Shown here one piece after another: positions 25,578-34,819 of a DNA stretch of 64,000 nt; position 1 is the first letter of the stretch, and every line of letters starts with the position of its first letter. Source of the DNA: CAXBNB01 sp965267535 (GTDB lineage: Bacteria; Bacteroidota; Bacteroidia; Cytophagales; Cyclobacteriaceae); NCBI GenBank assembly GCA_965267535.1, contig OZ254082.1:1736001-1800000 (forward strand), written 5' to 3'. The notes beneath the pieces were generated by a model that had not been told where the DNA came from, made no database searches, and saw only the letters and a program-made list of their open reading frames with translations. Made by a program: the position numbers and the translations under genes.

Positions 25578-26585
25578 TTAAATAACTTTTTGTGCATATT
25601 CCAGCATGTCGTCCGATATGCCCAGATGCGTAACGAGGCGGATATCGTGATGGCCAAAGCCAACAGCCAGTATGCCTTTTTGCTTCAGTTCTTTGAGCAG
25701 GCGCTCAGCTCCATAGTCTTCCGCTACAGACACGATCACTATATTGGTATCTACAGGCAGTATGTTTGTAGTGTATGCTTTTTTCTGAAATGCACCGGCA
25801 AGTATGCGGGCTTTATCATGGTCTTCTTTGAGGCGGTCTATGTGGTGCTCGAGTGCATAGCTGGCTGCTGCTGCCAGATAACCTGCCTGTCGCATAGCTC
25901 CTCCAAATACCTTACGCACTCTTCGGGCCTGCTTTATAGTGGCCGAGTCACCCAAAATAGCAGATCCTACAGGAGCTCCCAATCCTTTGGAAAAACAAAT
26001 AGATAGGGTGTCAAAATAGTGTCCGTAATCTATCGGCACTTCTCCTGTTTCTACCAGCGCATTGAAGAGTCGAGCACCGTCCAGATGCATCTTCAGGTTG
26101 TGCTCACGGGCAGCATTGTGTATTTTTTGAATTTCAGTTAGCTGGTAGTAGCACCCCCCGCCTTTATTTACGGTGTTTTCAAGCGATACCAGCCGGGTGC
26201 GGGGAAAGTGTATGTCATCCGGATTGATGTTTTCCCGTACATCGGTATCCGATAGCCTGCCTCTGTTGCCTTCTGTCATCCGTAGCGATACCATAGCATT
26301 GGAAGCGGCTCCACCACCTTCGTAATTGTAGATATGTGAGTATCGGTGGCAAATTACTTCGTCTTGTGGCTGAGTGTGTACGCGCAATGCTATCTGGTTG
26401 GTCATAGTGCCCGATGGACAAAATAGTGCCGCTTCTTTACCAAATAATGAAGCTGTTTTTTGCTCCAGTGCTATAACCGAGGGATCTTCGCCAAAAACAT
26501 CATCACCTACTTCAGCCTGCCACATAGCTTCCAGCATTTGTGCTGTAGGTCGGGTTACGGTATCGCTTCTGAGGTCTACGATCAT
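25578..26585 (-). CDS. ltaE: Low-specificity L-threonine aldolase
   Basis: 335 residues, normal for the family. The start MIVDLRSDTVTRPT and VGDDVFGEDP are diagnostic; the pyridoxal-phosphate Lys is in SICFSKGLGAPVGS, and HLDGARLFNA carries the cofactor-binding Asp and substrate-site Arg. It splits L-threonine or allo-threonine into glycine and acetaldehyde in the cytoplasm. The start codon is 3 bases downstream of the plsC stop, so the two are read leftward as one operon; no functional link between them is evident. Confidence 0.95.
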   Translation of the reverse strand: MIVDLRSDTVTRPTAQMLEAMWQAEVGDDVFGEDPSVIALEQKTASLFGKEAALFCPSGTMTNQIALRVHTQPQDEVICHRYSHIYNYEGGGAASNAMVSLRMTEGNRGRLSDTDVRENINPDDIHFPRTRLVSLENTVNKGGGCYYQLTEIQKIHNAAREHNLKMHLDGARLFNALVETGEVPIDYGHYFDTLSICFSKGLGAPVGSAILGDSATIKQARRVRKVFGGAMRQAGYLAAAASYALEHHIDRLKEDHDKARILAGAFQKKAYTTNILPVDTNIVIVSVAEDYGAERLLKELKQKGILAVGFGHHDIRLVTHLGISDDMLEYAQKVI

Positions 26586-26588
26586 GGG

Positions 26589-27338
26589 TTAAAATTTACT
26601 GTCCAGCCCGTTTTGGATGATTTTGTGCACATCTTCTTTAAAATCCTTGAGAGTGTCGAGCGAATATTGCACGGGATCTATAGGCTTATGAAATATGATT
26701 CGGCATTTTCTTCGATGAATGAAATAGCGTCCGTCATCGGGAAAAATGTGCCAGTTGTCGGCAAAAGAGATAGGCACCAATGGCACCCCGGTTTCGAGCG
26801 CCATACGAAAAGGCCCCTCTTTGAAAGAAGCCATCTTGGGCGGCTCCTGCGAACGAATTCCTCCTTCCGGAAAAATGGCTACTGAAAAACCTTCCAATAG
26901 CGCGTTTACACTTTTTTTGTAGGTGTCGTACTTGCTTCTGGCCTTAGCTCGGTCTACGGTAATGTGAAAACGCTTAAACATATACCCGAAAAACGGAATC
27001 TTAGAAATGGAAACTTTTCCAACGTACTTGAAAGGTACTGGCACAAACGGCATGATAGCCACATCCAGAAAAGAAAAATGGTTGGAGCAAAGGATATAAT
27101 TTTTTCCTTTTTCAAAATCAAATTCCTTTTCTATTTCTATCGGTATGCCCACCAGAAAAAAATATATCCTGGCCCAGTAGTGGTTGACAATTAATCCCAG
27201 ACGAGGTTTGTTGAACCAGTCGGCATACAAATATACCGGCAGTACCAATAAAAAGGTAAGTACAAAAATCAATATGGCATAAATAGAATACAATCTTCTC
27301 AACACTGTCATCAACATTCCTCCTTTTGTTTTGGCCAT
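26589..27338 (-). CDS. plsC: 1-acyl-sn-glycerol-3-phosphate acyltransferase (PlsC family)
   Basis: 249 residues. An N-terminal membrane anchor (IYAILIFVLTFLLVLPVYLYA) is followed by the acyltransferase blocks: CSNHFSFLDVAI (the HX4D catalytic pair), KVSISKIPFFGYMF, and FPEGGIRS. It makes phosphatidic acid from lysophosphatidic acid at the inner membrane. A close homologue acting on ornithine lipids or other acceptors cannot be excluded. The gene leads the plsC-ltaE unit and is divergent from the barrel gene at 27549. Confidence 0.92.
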   Translation of the reverse strand: MAKTKGGMLMTVLRRLYSIYAILIFVLTFLLVLPVYLYADWFNKPRLGLIVNHYWARIYFFLVGIPIEIEKEFDFEKGKNYILCSNHFSFLDVAIMPFVPVPFKYVGKVSISKIPFFGYMFKRFHITVDRAKARSKYDTYKKSVNALLEGFSVAIFPEGGIRSQEPPKMASFKEGPFRMALETGVPLVPISFADNWHIFPDDGRYFIHRRKCRIIFHKPIDPVQYSLDTLKDFKEDVHKIIQNGLDSKF

Positions 27339-27548
27339 ATTTTTTTAAATGAAATTACCGGTAGTATACAAACTGTATGCTGCAAATGTAAAATTTCGAG
27401 CCAATTTAATGCAACTTTAAAGAACAACTGATAGGGGAAAATGCAAAAAGGATGTTTTTAAGTTTCTGGTGGGTGCATTCACCTTTGGTCACTTCCGGCG
27501 ATGTAGTTTTTTCACGATTCACTATATTGCTAAGACAAACAGGTAAAA

Positions 27549-28484
27549 ATGAAAAGCGTAATTTTATTTCTCACTGTACTGTTGTGCGCCTGGAGTGTAG
27601 GCAGCTTGCAGGCTCAGGGTTGTAGCGATGCAGGGTTTTGCACTATGGGTGCCCTCAAGCCCGATCAAGGCTATCATAAGAAACTTTCCGTGCAGATTCG
27701 TTCCATCGAGATTAGTCATTACACGGGAGTTACCCGCTTCAAAGATGTAGTGTTTAACTACACCGCAGACGTTACGCTGGGGCTTGGGGCTAAAACTACC
27801 TTTCAGGTGAAGTTGCCCTATGCACGGGTAGACGGGGTGCTGAAAGACACGCAGGGCATAAGTGACCTTTCCATAGGATTGGCACGCAATATTTATTCCA
27901 GCGAGCAGTATCAGGTTAACCTGACAGTGGGGACAAAACTGCCTACCGGAAAATCAAACCTGAAAGCTGACGGCAAACCTTTGCCTATGTATTACCAGCC
28001 GGGGTTGGGTACATACGATCTGGTGGCCGGTATATCCGTGATTTCCCGTGGGTGGCTGTTTGCAGCAGGCTATCAGCAGTCGCTCAATCGTACCGAAAAT
28101 GACTTTTGGTGGTCGGACTGGGAAGGGCACCCTCAGGAGGAGGTAGCGCTAAAGTACAAGCAGTCGAGGCACCTCGATAGGGGTAAGGATATCATGTTTA
28201 GAGTAGAGCGGAATTTTCGCTTTTCAAACTACAATTTCAATATAGGCCTTCTTCCTATCTATCGAATCAACAAAGACACACACATTACCCGAAAAGAGAT
28301 TAAAAAAGAAATAGAAAACTCCAACGGACTGGCACTTTCGCTCCTGATAGGTGGAGGGTATCAGTTTTCTGTTAAGTCGGGCATCAAAATTATGAATGGG
28401 TTTAGAATACAAAAAAGGCATGTAAACCCCGACGGACTTTCACGTGAATTTGTATCAAACATCGGATATGTGTATAAATTTTAG
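27549..28484 (+). CDS. Secreted outer-membrane beta-barrel protein, function unknown
   Basis: 311 residues with a signal peptide ending near SLQAQG, followed by a Cys pair in GCSDAGFCTMG that could form a disulfide. The rest alternates short beta strands with turns (YTADVTLGLGAKTTFQVKLPYARV, QVNLTVGTKLPTGKSN, WLFAAGYQQSLNRTEN) and ends ...NIGYVYKF, a barrel-type C-terminal Phe. Family not recognised by name; it resembles outer-membrane transporter or channel proteins. The last 17 bases overlap the start of the TPR-CHAT gene, so translation is probably coupled and the two products may work together. Confidence 0.7.
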   Translation: MKSVILFLTVLLCAWSVGSLQAQGCSDAGFCTMGALKPDQGYHKKLSVQIRSIEISHYTGVTRFKDVVFNYTADVTLGLGAKTTFQVKLPYARVDGVLKDTQGISDLSIGLARNIYSSEQYQVNLTVGTKLPTGKSNLKADGKPLPMYYQPGLGTYDLVAGISVISRGWLFAAGYQQSLNRTENDFWWSDWEGHPQEEVALKYKQSRHLDRGKDIMFRVERNFRFSNYNFNIGLLPIYRINKDTHITRKEIKKEIENSNGLALSLLIGGGYQFSVKSGIKIMNGFRIQKRHVNPDGLSREFVSNIGYVYKF

Positions 28485-31224
28485 ACATTCATCAATATTG
28501 CTGTTTTGGTTTTGCCTGTTGCTGCCATCCCTGCTGCCGGCGCAGCAACTAACGCAGGCTGACCTGCTTTTCAACGAAGGTAAATATGGGGAAGCAATAC
28601 AGGTATATACCGATGTAGCACGGGTGTTTGAAAATAACAATCAAACGGATAACTACGCGCTGGCTCATTTGAAAATAGCCAAATGCCATATCAGGCTGGG
28701 GGAGGTGCAGGATGGACTTACGCTGGGACTCAATACCCTGGAGTACCTTACAGATGAACTGAAAACGGACAACAAAACCTTGCTGGCCGAAGCGTATGAC
28801 GCGATAGGTGAGGGCTACCTGCATGCCGGTAGAAACGACCAGGCTGAGCAATATCTGCTGCGCTCTCTGGATGCCTATGAGTCTGCCGGAGAGAAAGAGT
28901 CTTACGCATTAGCTAACTGCTACAACGATCTGGGAATCGTGTATTGGAACAACGGCAACAACCAACTGGCCCTGCAATACCATCAAAATGCACTGAAAAT
29001 AAGAGAGAAACGCGCGACAGCCCCTACAATAGCCATAGCCGACTCGTACAACAACATAGGACTAATCTACTCCGGATATGCTTACGACAATGCCACTCTT
29101 CATTTTGAAAAGGCTCTCGGTATTTATCGCAATCTTCTGGGAGAAAACCATCCTAAAGTAGCACTGTGTTACAACAACCTCGCTTTGGTAAACGACAGCC
29201 AAAAACAGTACAATGAAGCACTGGATTACCTGTACAAGGTAGAGCAGATATGGAATGCTACTTATGAAGGAGAGCACCCCAATAAAGCATTTACATTGGC
29301 CAGTATGGGCAATATACACTTTCACAAAAAAGAATATGCACTGGCACTCCTTAGGCTGGAAAAAGCATTGCAATCGTATCATTTGCTCTATGGCACTCAT
29401 CATCCGGAAATAGCCAATGTATTTAATCAACTGGGAGAGGTGCATCTGAGCATGGGACACTTCGAAGAAGCTATAGCCTATTATCAAAAAGGATTGTATG
29501 CCAACCTCTATGACCAGGAGCAGGCTGATGTCTATGTGAACCCGGAGCTAAAGAACTACTACAATGCGGATATCCTTCTTTTTTCACTACAGCAAAAAGC
29601 CAGAGCATTTGAAACTCTGCACTACAACAAGACCCTAAAGCTAAAGGACCTGAAAGCGGCACTTAGTTGCCTGGAATTGGCAGATAAGCTGATATCCAGA
29701 ATAAGGCAAATTCGCCTTAATGAAAAAGATAAGTTGGCGTTGAGCGCAAAAGCCAGTGAGATTTATGAAGCCGGGGTTTTACTGTGTTACGCTATTAGTG
29801 AAGTTACTTTCGATAAGCAGTATTACCTGCATAAAGCGTTTGACTTTGCCGAAAAAAGCAAATCTTCTACGCTTTTGTCAGCCATTCAGGATACCAATGC
29901 CAAGCAGTTTTCGGGCATACCCGGGCCACTGCTCGAAGAAGAAACGCAGCTAAAAAATGATATAGCCTACTACGAACGAAAATTGGCACAAAGTGCTGAT
30001 GAAAACGAGCAAAAAAGACTGACAGAGAAGCTCCTAATCTTAAACACCACCTATAATAGTTTTATAAAAAAACTGGAAGAGGAATACCCGCGCTATTTCA
30101 ACCTGAAGTTCAATGAAAACTACATTAGTTTGCCTGTGCTTCAGCGCACATTAAATGACCGTACGGCTTTCGTTACTCACTTCATTACAACCGATAGAAT
30201 ATTTGCTTTTTATGTTACAGCTGAGCGGTTTGATGTGTACAACCGACCAAAGTCTGACCGGTTCGACAACTATGTGTCGGGTCTGCGCAATGCTATCAAA
30301 TACGATAGTCGTACGCACTTTGTAGAGGCCGCTTCCATGCTCTATGCCCAGCTTTTTCCCATGCGCATGGGTAGAAAGATCACTGACCTGATCATTGTGC
30401 CGGATGGTGCACTGGCTACCATTCCCTTTGAAGCACTGGTAATGCCGGGTAAGAAAGTAGAAACTTTGGCTTATGGTGAGCTACCTTATGTAGTGAAAAA
30501 ATACAATGTCAGCTATGATAATTCAGCCACATTGTATGCTCAGCGTAAGCAGGAGATAGAACAATATCAGGCAGAAACAGAAGATATACTACTGGTAGCA
30601 CCTGTAGGGTTTGAGCAGGAATATTATGCCGACCTGTCTACGTCGCTCAACGATCTGCCGGGTTCAAAAAACGAAATCAATGAAATCAAACATTTGTTTC
30701 GTTCCAAGGCGCATCAAACGACTGTTTTGGCAGATAAGCAAGCTACAGAGATCAATCTAAAAGAAGAACCCTTGCACCGCTACAAATACCTTCACTTTGC
30801 CACTCATGGTATGGTAGACGAAAGCAACCCCGAGTTGTCACGTATTTTTCTGCGCCCTACATACAACGACAAAGAAGACGGGAGCCTCTACTCTGGTGAA
30901 ATTTACAATATTAGTATCCACGCCGATCTGGTATGCCTTAGCGCCTGTCAGACCGGCCTGGGTAAACTATCGAAAGGAGAGGGGATTATAGGGCTTTCAC
31001 GAGCGTTGCTCTATGCCGGTGCGGAAAATCTCATCGTGTCACTCTGGACTGTAGCCGACGAGTCGACTTCCCGCTTGATGATCGATTTTTATCAAAACCA
31101 TCTTTACAGCCACTCCTACAATACATTTAGTGGAGCACTACGCAAAGCCAAACTGAAGCTTTTGGAAAGTGATGAATTTAATCGTCCTTATTATTGGGCT
31201 CCTTTTATTTTGATAGGCGAATGA
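28468..31224 (+). CDS. Secreted TPR-CHAT protein (caspase-like peptidase domain)
   Basis: 918 residues from ATG 28468; an alternative start at 28444 gives a poorer N-terminus. A signal peptide (SSILLFWFCLLLPSLLPAQQ) directs export. Residues about 30-370 are tetratricopeptide repeats with recurring NNLGIVY, YNNIGLIY and LAXMGNIHF-type helices (Tyr/Asn-rich TPR_12 class). Residues about 640-918 are a CHAT domain: His780 in YLHFATHGMV and Cys827 in LSACQTGLGKLSKGEG form the expected catalytic pair, followed by RALLYAGAENLIVSLW. CHAT proteins are caspase-related proteases. Here the partner is a periplasmic or surface barrel rather than a defence gene. Substrate is unknown. Confidence 0.9.
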   Translation: MCINFRHSSILLFWFCLLLPSLLPAQQLTQADLLFNEGKYGEAIQVYTDVARVFENNNQTDNYALAHLKIAKCHIRLGEVQDGLTLGLNTLEYLTDELKTDNKTLLAEAYDAIGEGYLHAGRNDQAEQYLLRSLDAYESAGEKESYALANCYNDLGIVYWNNGNNQLALQYHQNALKIREKRATAPTIAIADSYNNIGLIYSGYAYDNATLHFEKALGIYRNLLGENHPKVALCYNNLALVNDSQKQYNEALDYLYKVEQIWNATYEGEHPNKAFTLASMGNIHFHKKEYALALLRLEKALQSYHLLYGTHHPEIANVFNQLGEVHLSMGHFEEAIAYYQKGLYANLYDQEQADVYVNPELKNYYNADILLFSLQQKARAFETLHYNKTLKLKDLKAALSCLELADKLISRIRQIRLNEKDKLALSAKASEIYEAGVLLCYAISEVTFDKQYYLHKAFDFAEKSKSSTLLSAIQDTNAKQFSGIPGPLLEEETQLKNDIAYYERKLAQSADENEQKRLTEKLLILNTTYNSFIKKLEEEYPRYFNLKFNENYISLPVLQRTLNDRTAFVTHFITTDRIFAFYVTAERFDVYNRPKSDRFDNYVSGLRNAIKYDSRTHFVEAASMLYAQLFPMRMGRKITDLIIVPDGALATIPFEALVMPGKKVETLAYGELPYVVKKYNVSYDNSATLYAQRKQEIEQYQAETEDILLVAPVGFEQEYYADLSTSLNDLPGSKNEINEIKHLFRSKAHQTTVLADKQATEINLKEEPLHRYKYLHFATHGMVDESNPELSRIFLRPTYNDKEDGSLYSGEIYNISIHADLVCLSACQTGLGKLSKGEGIIGLSRALLYAGAENLIVSLWTVADESTSRLMIDFYQNHLYSHSYNTFSGALRKAKLKLLESDEFNRPYYWAPFILIGE

Positions 31225-31227
31225 GCT

Positions 31228-31788
31228 CTAACTGCCAATTACAAAGCCCAGCGAAAAGTCACCAATAATACCAGCGGTGGTGTTGATATACTTACCGCCT
31301 TGTATCCCCAGTCCGATACTCAGCCCCAAATGCAAGGAGTTTTTATAATTTCGCTGAATACCCCAAACCGGCCCAACTACGTAAGAATTGCTGACTTTAA
31401 GATAATTTTCTGTGACCCGGGGGTCTCCCAGTGGTTTGAAGCTGTAACTCGTAAATAGGGCGATGTAATTTCCGGAGTTTTTCTTTAACTTTTTCTTTAC
31501 ATTTCTCCTTTTATAATATTTTCTAAAAGAAGAATTAACAATTGGACTGGCTAAAAACTCGGAACGGCTTTCATTGTTTCCATAAGAATCGGAATAAGCG
31601 TAGAATTCGAAATAATACCCAAGTCCTGCACTTAAAGTAAAAGAGGTTTCATCGCCAAGTTTTTTTTCGTAGGATAGAGTAGTTGGCAATAGGTTTAGGT
31701 TAGCCTGATGGTCGTTTAATTTTACTCTTTGAGCAAAAGCGGAACCAATTATCAATAATAGTACTGTTGATAATGTTATTTTTCTCAT
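31228..31788 (-). CDS. Small secreted outer-membrane-barrel-like protein, unknown function
   Basis: 186 residues with signal peptide MRKITLSTVLLLIIGSAFA. The rest has short beta-strand-like segments (TSFTLSAGLGYYFEFYAY, NYIALFTSYSFKP, LHLGLSIGLGIQGG) and ends GFVIGS. It resembles small eight-stranded barrels but I do not recognise the family. It converges on the TPR-CHAT gene with only 3 bases between stops and lies 26 bases after the era stop, so it may be transcribed with era. Confidence 0.7.
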   Translation of the reverse strand: MRKITLSTVLLLIIGSAFAQRVKLNDHQANLNLLPTTLSYEKKLGDETSFTLSAGLGYYFEFYAYSDSYGNNESRSEFLASPIVNSSFRKYYKRRNVKKKLKKNSGNYIALFTSYSFKPLGDPRVTENYLKVSNSYVVGPVWGIQRNYKNSLHLGLSIGLGIQGGKYINTTAGIIGDFSLGFVIGS

Positions 31789-31814
31789 TTATTTTTTTAC
31801 CGAAAAAAAGAAAG

Positions 31815-32702
31815 TTATTGCTTATATCCAAATCTTTTTAGTTGTCTTTCGTTTTTGCGCCAGTTTTCTTCCACCTTCACGAAGGTTTCGAGGAACACTT
31901 TTTTACCGAAAAAACCTTCCATAGCTAACCTTGCCTCTGTTCCTACTTTTTTTATTGCCTCTCCCTTTTTTCCTATGATTATGCCTTTTTGGCTTTTTCT
32001 CTCCACGAAAATCTCCGCCCGCATTCGGATGATGTCTTCCTCTTCTTTGAAAGACTCTACTTCTACCTCTGTGCTGTAGGGTACTTCCTGCTGGTAATTT
32101 TCAAATATTTTTTCCCGAATTATTTCAGCAGCAAAAAACTTCTCGGGTTTGTCTGTCAGGGTGTCTTCCGGAAAATACGGCGGGTGCACCGGAATATGTT
32201 TTTTTATGGAGGTTAGCAATTCCTCTATGTTCTCTTGCTTGAGAGCAGATACAGCTACTATCTCTTTGTCGGGCATGATTAGCTCCCAGTAGTCTTTTTT
32301 GTCTTTGAGTCGGCTACCCTGATTTAAGTCGGATTTATTGATTACCAGTATTACGGGAGTTTTAGTCTCGTTTAGCACGTCTATGATGGGTTCGTTTTCA
32401 TACTTGTCCATCAGATCCACTACAAACAAAATCACGTCGGCATCTTCCAGCGATTCGTTTACAAACTTCATCATAGACTTGTGCAGTGCGTATTCGGGCT
32501 CCAGTATGCCGGGGGTATCGGAATACACCAGCTGGAAATCGTCACCGGTGAGCATGCCCATAATTCTATGGCGGGTAGTCTGTGCCTTTGCCGTAATGAT
32601 CGATAGATTTTCGCCTACCATGGCATTCATCAGTGTTGATTTTCCTACGTTAGGTTTGCCTATAATGCTTACAAAACCCGATTTGAAATTTTCTTTTTCC
32701 AT
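31815..32702 (-). CDS. era: GTPase Era
   Basis: 295 residues. G1 loop GKPNVGKST (residues 15-23), the Era-specific TTRHRI effector segment, G3 DTPG, G4 NKSD, and a C-terminal KH domain (IIGKKGEAIKKVGTEAR). It binds 16S rRNA near its 3' end and aids 30S assembly. Standalone essential gene; the nearest upstream gene on its strand lies beyond the tRNA. Confidence 0.97.
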   Translation of the reverse strand: MEKENFKSGFVSIIGKPNVGKSTLMNAMVGENLSIITAKAQTTRHRIMGMLTGDDFQLVYSDTPGILEPEYALHKSMMKFVNESLEDADVILFVVDLMDKYENEPIIDVLNETKTPVILVINKSDLNQGSRLKDKKDYWELIMPDKEIVAVSALKQENIEELLTSIKKHIPVHPPYFPEDTLTDKPEKFFAAEIIREKIFENYQQEVPYSTEVEVESFKEEEDIIRMRAEIFVERKSQKGIIIGKKGEAIKKVGTEARLAMEGFFGKKVFLETFVKVEENWRKNERQLKRFGYKQ

Positions 32703-32810
32703 AAATTAAAATTAATGCACAAAGGTACTTGTTTTTTAAGACAGAGCCTTCTACTTTTGCATCGCAATTGAGACAGAAAGGGGGTCGCCCAGAGTTGAAA
32801 TTGACTATAT

Positions 32811-32883
<73 letters not shown>

Positions 32884-32887
32884 CTAC

Positions 32888-32923
32888 AAAAAAGCCGTTT
32901 AGTGTACACTAAACGGCTTTTTT
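32888..32923. terminator. Perfect-palindrome terminator after the tRNA gene
   Basis: AAAAAAGCCGTTTAGTGT mirrors ACACTAAACGGCTTTTTT without mismatches and with no loop spacer, 4 bases after the tRNA, followed by further T residues. Confidence 0.92.
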
Positions 32924-32954
32924 TATGCTCCTAAGTTCATGGTGTGTTCAGACC

Positions 32955-32985
32955 GAATACGCTAGTGAATACGCTACCGAATACG
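32955..32985 (+). repeat. Tandem repeat: GAATACG three times at 12-base spacing
   Basis: GAATACG occurs at 32955, 32967 and 32979 with five-base spacers CTAGT and CTACC. It lies 72 bases downstream of the tRNA, a place where integrase arm-binding repeats are found. No integrase is present here. Confidence 0.6.
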
Positions 32986-33345
32986 GACGAAATAATATTT
33001 GTGCGATTGTCAAGCCCTATGGATTTTAAGAGTTTACTCAAAAATTATTTACACAAGTCCTTGCCTGACTTAGGTGTATATAAGTAATGTGTTCATTTAG
33101 AAAATAATTCTGGTCTACTCTACGGTATCCTTTCATCAAGGAGGCTTTATGTGTTAAAACCGAAGTGAAAGCGAATAGCTTTCACTATTAAAGTCCTGCA
33201 GTAGCCATGTTTTCCTGATAAGTTTTACAGTTTTATAACTGCCTGGTGTAGCTACATAAGCGATGTGGAATGGTATTATTTAAGGTTTTTGTTGTACATT
33301 TAATAACGATTCAAAAAACCAAACACAAACCAAACCCTTTCAATT
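32986..33345. other. Gene-free spacer with a 9-bp hairpin at 33164-33186
   Basis: AGTGAAAGC pairs with GCTTTCACT around GAATA, 160 bases before the next gene. A short open frame without a start codon runs through 32944-33088. I see no gene. Confidence 0.5.
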
Positions 33346-34515
33346 ATGGATTATCCGGAGTTTATTCAGCATTTCACCTCTACTACAAGCCGGTTTCTGC
33401 CGGGCGTAGTAGGTGCCACAGTAGTACTGATCGTTGGCTGGCTCATTGCTATTGTTATTCGCAGAATAGTACATGGCCTTATGAAAAAAACCGAATGGGA
33501 CGAGCGGCTGTTGGGCAACACGATTGTAGATACCAACAAGTTTGTCGCCAATCTGGTGTATTACCTGTTCATGGTCATTTTATTGCTGGTAGTATTAGAA
33601 ATGCTCGGTCTCAGCCACGTACTCGATCCCATCAAGCACATGCTTACCGAGTTTCTTAGCTTTATCCCCAATATAGTAGCTGCGGGAGCTATCGTTTTTC
33701 TGGGGTATGTAATAGCCCTCTTTGTCTCCAACCTGGTTAAAATGGCAGGTAGTTTTATTGATCGCCTGGCGGAAAAAACAGGCTATAAAGACACAGAAAA
33801 GCTGGTGTATTTTATCCAGAAAATAGTATTTGTAGTCATATTCATTCCCTCCATCATACAGGCTCTCAATGCCCTGGAGCTGGATGCTATTACCCATCCG
33901 GCTAACAATATATTACATACGCTAACCGATGCTGTACCCAACATTATCGGTGCATCGCTTATTGTGCTTATTTTTAGCGTAGGAGGCAAGTTTCTATCGT
34001 CGTTTGTAGGAGAGTTGCTCAAAAATATGGGAGCAGACCAGCTCGGTAGTAAACTCAACCTGTTTATCGTTAGCGAAGAATATTCCCTGTCGAAAATAGT
34101 AGCGGCCATCGTTTACTTCTTTGTGGTCTTTTTTGGTATAGTCACCGGTATAGAGATGCTTGGTTTCGAGCGTTTGTCGGAAGTCTTTCATACCATTCTC
34201 AACCTCCTGGGCAGCATCCTCTTTGGCATGGTGGTAATGCTGATAGGCAACATGATCGCTTCGACGGTATATACCGCCATGACCAAATCCAACACCAATA
34301 CTTACATGGCAGGAGTGGCCCGCGTGGGAATTATCGGACTGTTTTTAGCAATAGCTCTGCGTACTATGGGCATAGCCAATAGTATTGTAGAGTTGGCTTT
34401 TGGCCTTACGCTTGGTTCGTTGGCTGTAACTATAGCCTTGGCCTACGGGCTGGGAGGCAGAGAAGCAGCCGGCAAGCACATGGCTAAAATTCTCGATCGC
34501 TTCCAAAAAGATTAG
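33346..34515 (+). CDS. Mechanosensitive-channel-like membrane protein with conserved TM-helix repeats
   Basis: 389 residues. At least seven hydrophobic segments occur, several built on the same pattern: FLPGVVGATVVLIVGWLIAI, FIPNIVAAGAIVFLGYVIAL, AVPNIIGASLIVLIFSVGG and LLGSILFGMVVMLIGNMIA. These are the TM_helix repeats of CmpX-like proteins. Amphipathic linkers contain Lys/Asp-rich helices. No MscS-type soluble beta domain is visible, so calling it a gated channel is an inference; it could support membrane-tension responses in the inner membrane. It stands alone between a 360-base spacer and a terminator. Confidence 0.85.
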   Translation: MDYPEFIQHFTSTTSRFLPGVVGATVVLIVGWLIAIVIRRIVHGLMKKTEWDERLLGNTIVDTNKFVANLVYYLFMVILLLVVLEMLGLSHVLDPIKHMLTEFLSFIPNIVAAGAIVFLGYVIALFVSNLVKMAGSFIDRLAEKTGYKDTEKLVYFIQKIVFVVIFIPSIIQALNALELDAITHPANNILHTLTDAVPNIIGASLIVLIFSVGGKFLSSFVGELLKNMGADQLGSKLNLFIVSEEYSLSKIVAAIVYFFVVFFGIVTGIEMLGFERLSEVFHTILNLLGSILFGMVVMLIGNMIASTVYTAMTKSNTNTYMAGVARVGIIGLFLAIALRTMGIANSIVELAFGLTLGSLAVTIALAYGLGGREAAGKHMAKILDRFQKD

Positions 34516-34538
34516 TTTTTTTTAGAAAAAAAGAAAAG

Positions 34539-34576
34539 AAAGCCTGCCCGGGGATAGTATACTTAGGACAGGCTTT
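34539..34576. terminator. Terminator after the channel-like gene
   Basis: AAAGCCTG (34539-34546) pairs with CAGGCTTT (34569-34576), extended by CC/GG, with further T residues after it. The remaining 240 bases to the next start show nothing clear. Confidence 0.85.
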
Positions 34577-34819
34577 TTTATGCATATTTCTTGGGAATCT
34601 TCTCTTATGAAAGTTGTTTTTCGCCAGTGAGTACATCTGATTAATGCCAGAGCCTTTAGTATTCTTGATCTACGGCACATATATCCGCCTTTTTTTCAGT
34701 AGAGGGTAGGGAGTGTTTTTAGTGAGTTGAAAGTGTATTTCATCCGTTTTCGATACATGGAAATAGGCGTAAAACCATCAATATGTGTAGATTTGGTTTG
34801 GAGTAATATTTTTGCACAG

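Noticed and set aside
28468..31224. A CRISPR- or gasdermin-linked defence role for the CHAT protein
   Set aside because: It has a signal peptide and no defence gene is nearby.
32955..32985. CRISPR-like array
   Set aside because: Repeats are 7 bases with 5-base spacers, far too short, and no cas genes are near.
32944..33088. Open frame downstream of the tRNA as an integrase fragment
   Set aside because: No start codon, and no tyrosine-recombinase motif can be read.
34727..34819. Extended start of the esterase
   Set aside because: The extension lacks a signal peptide; ATG 34820 begins one directly.
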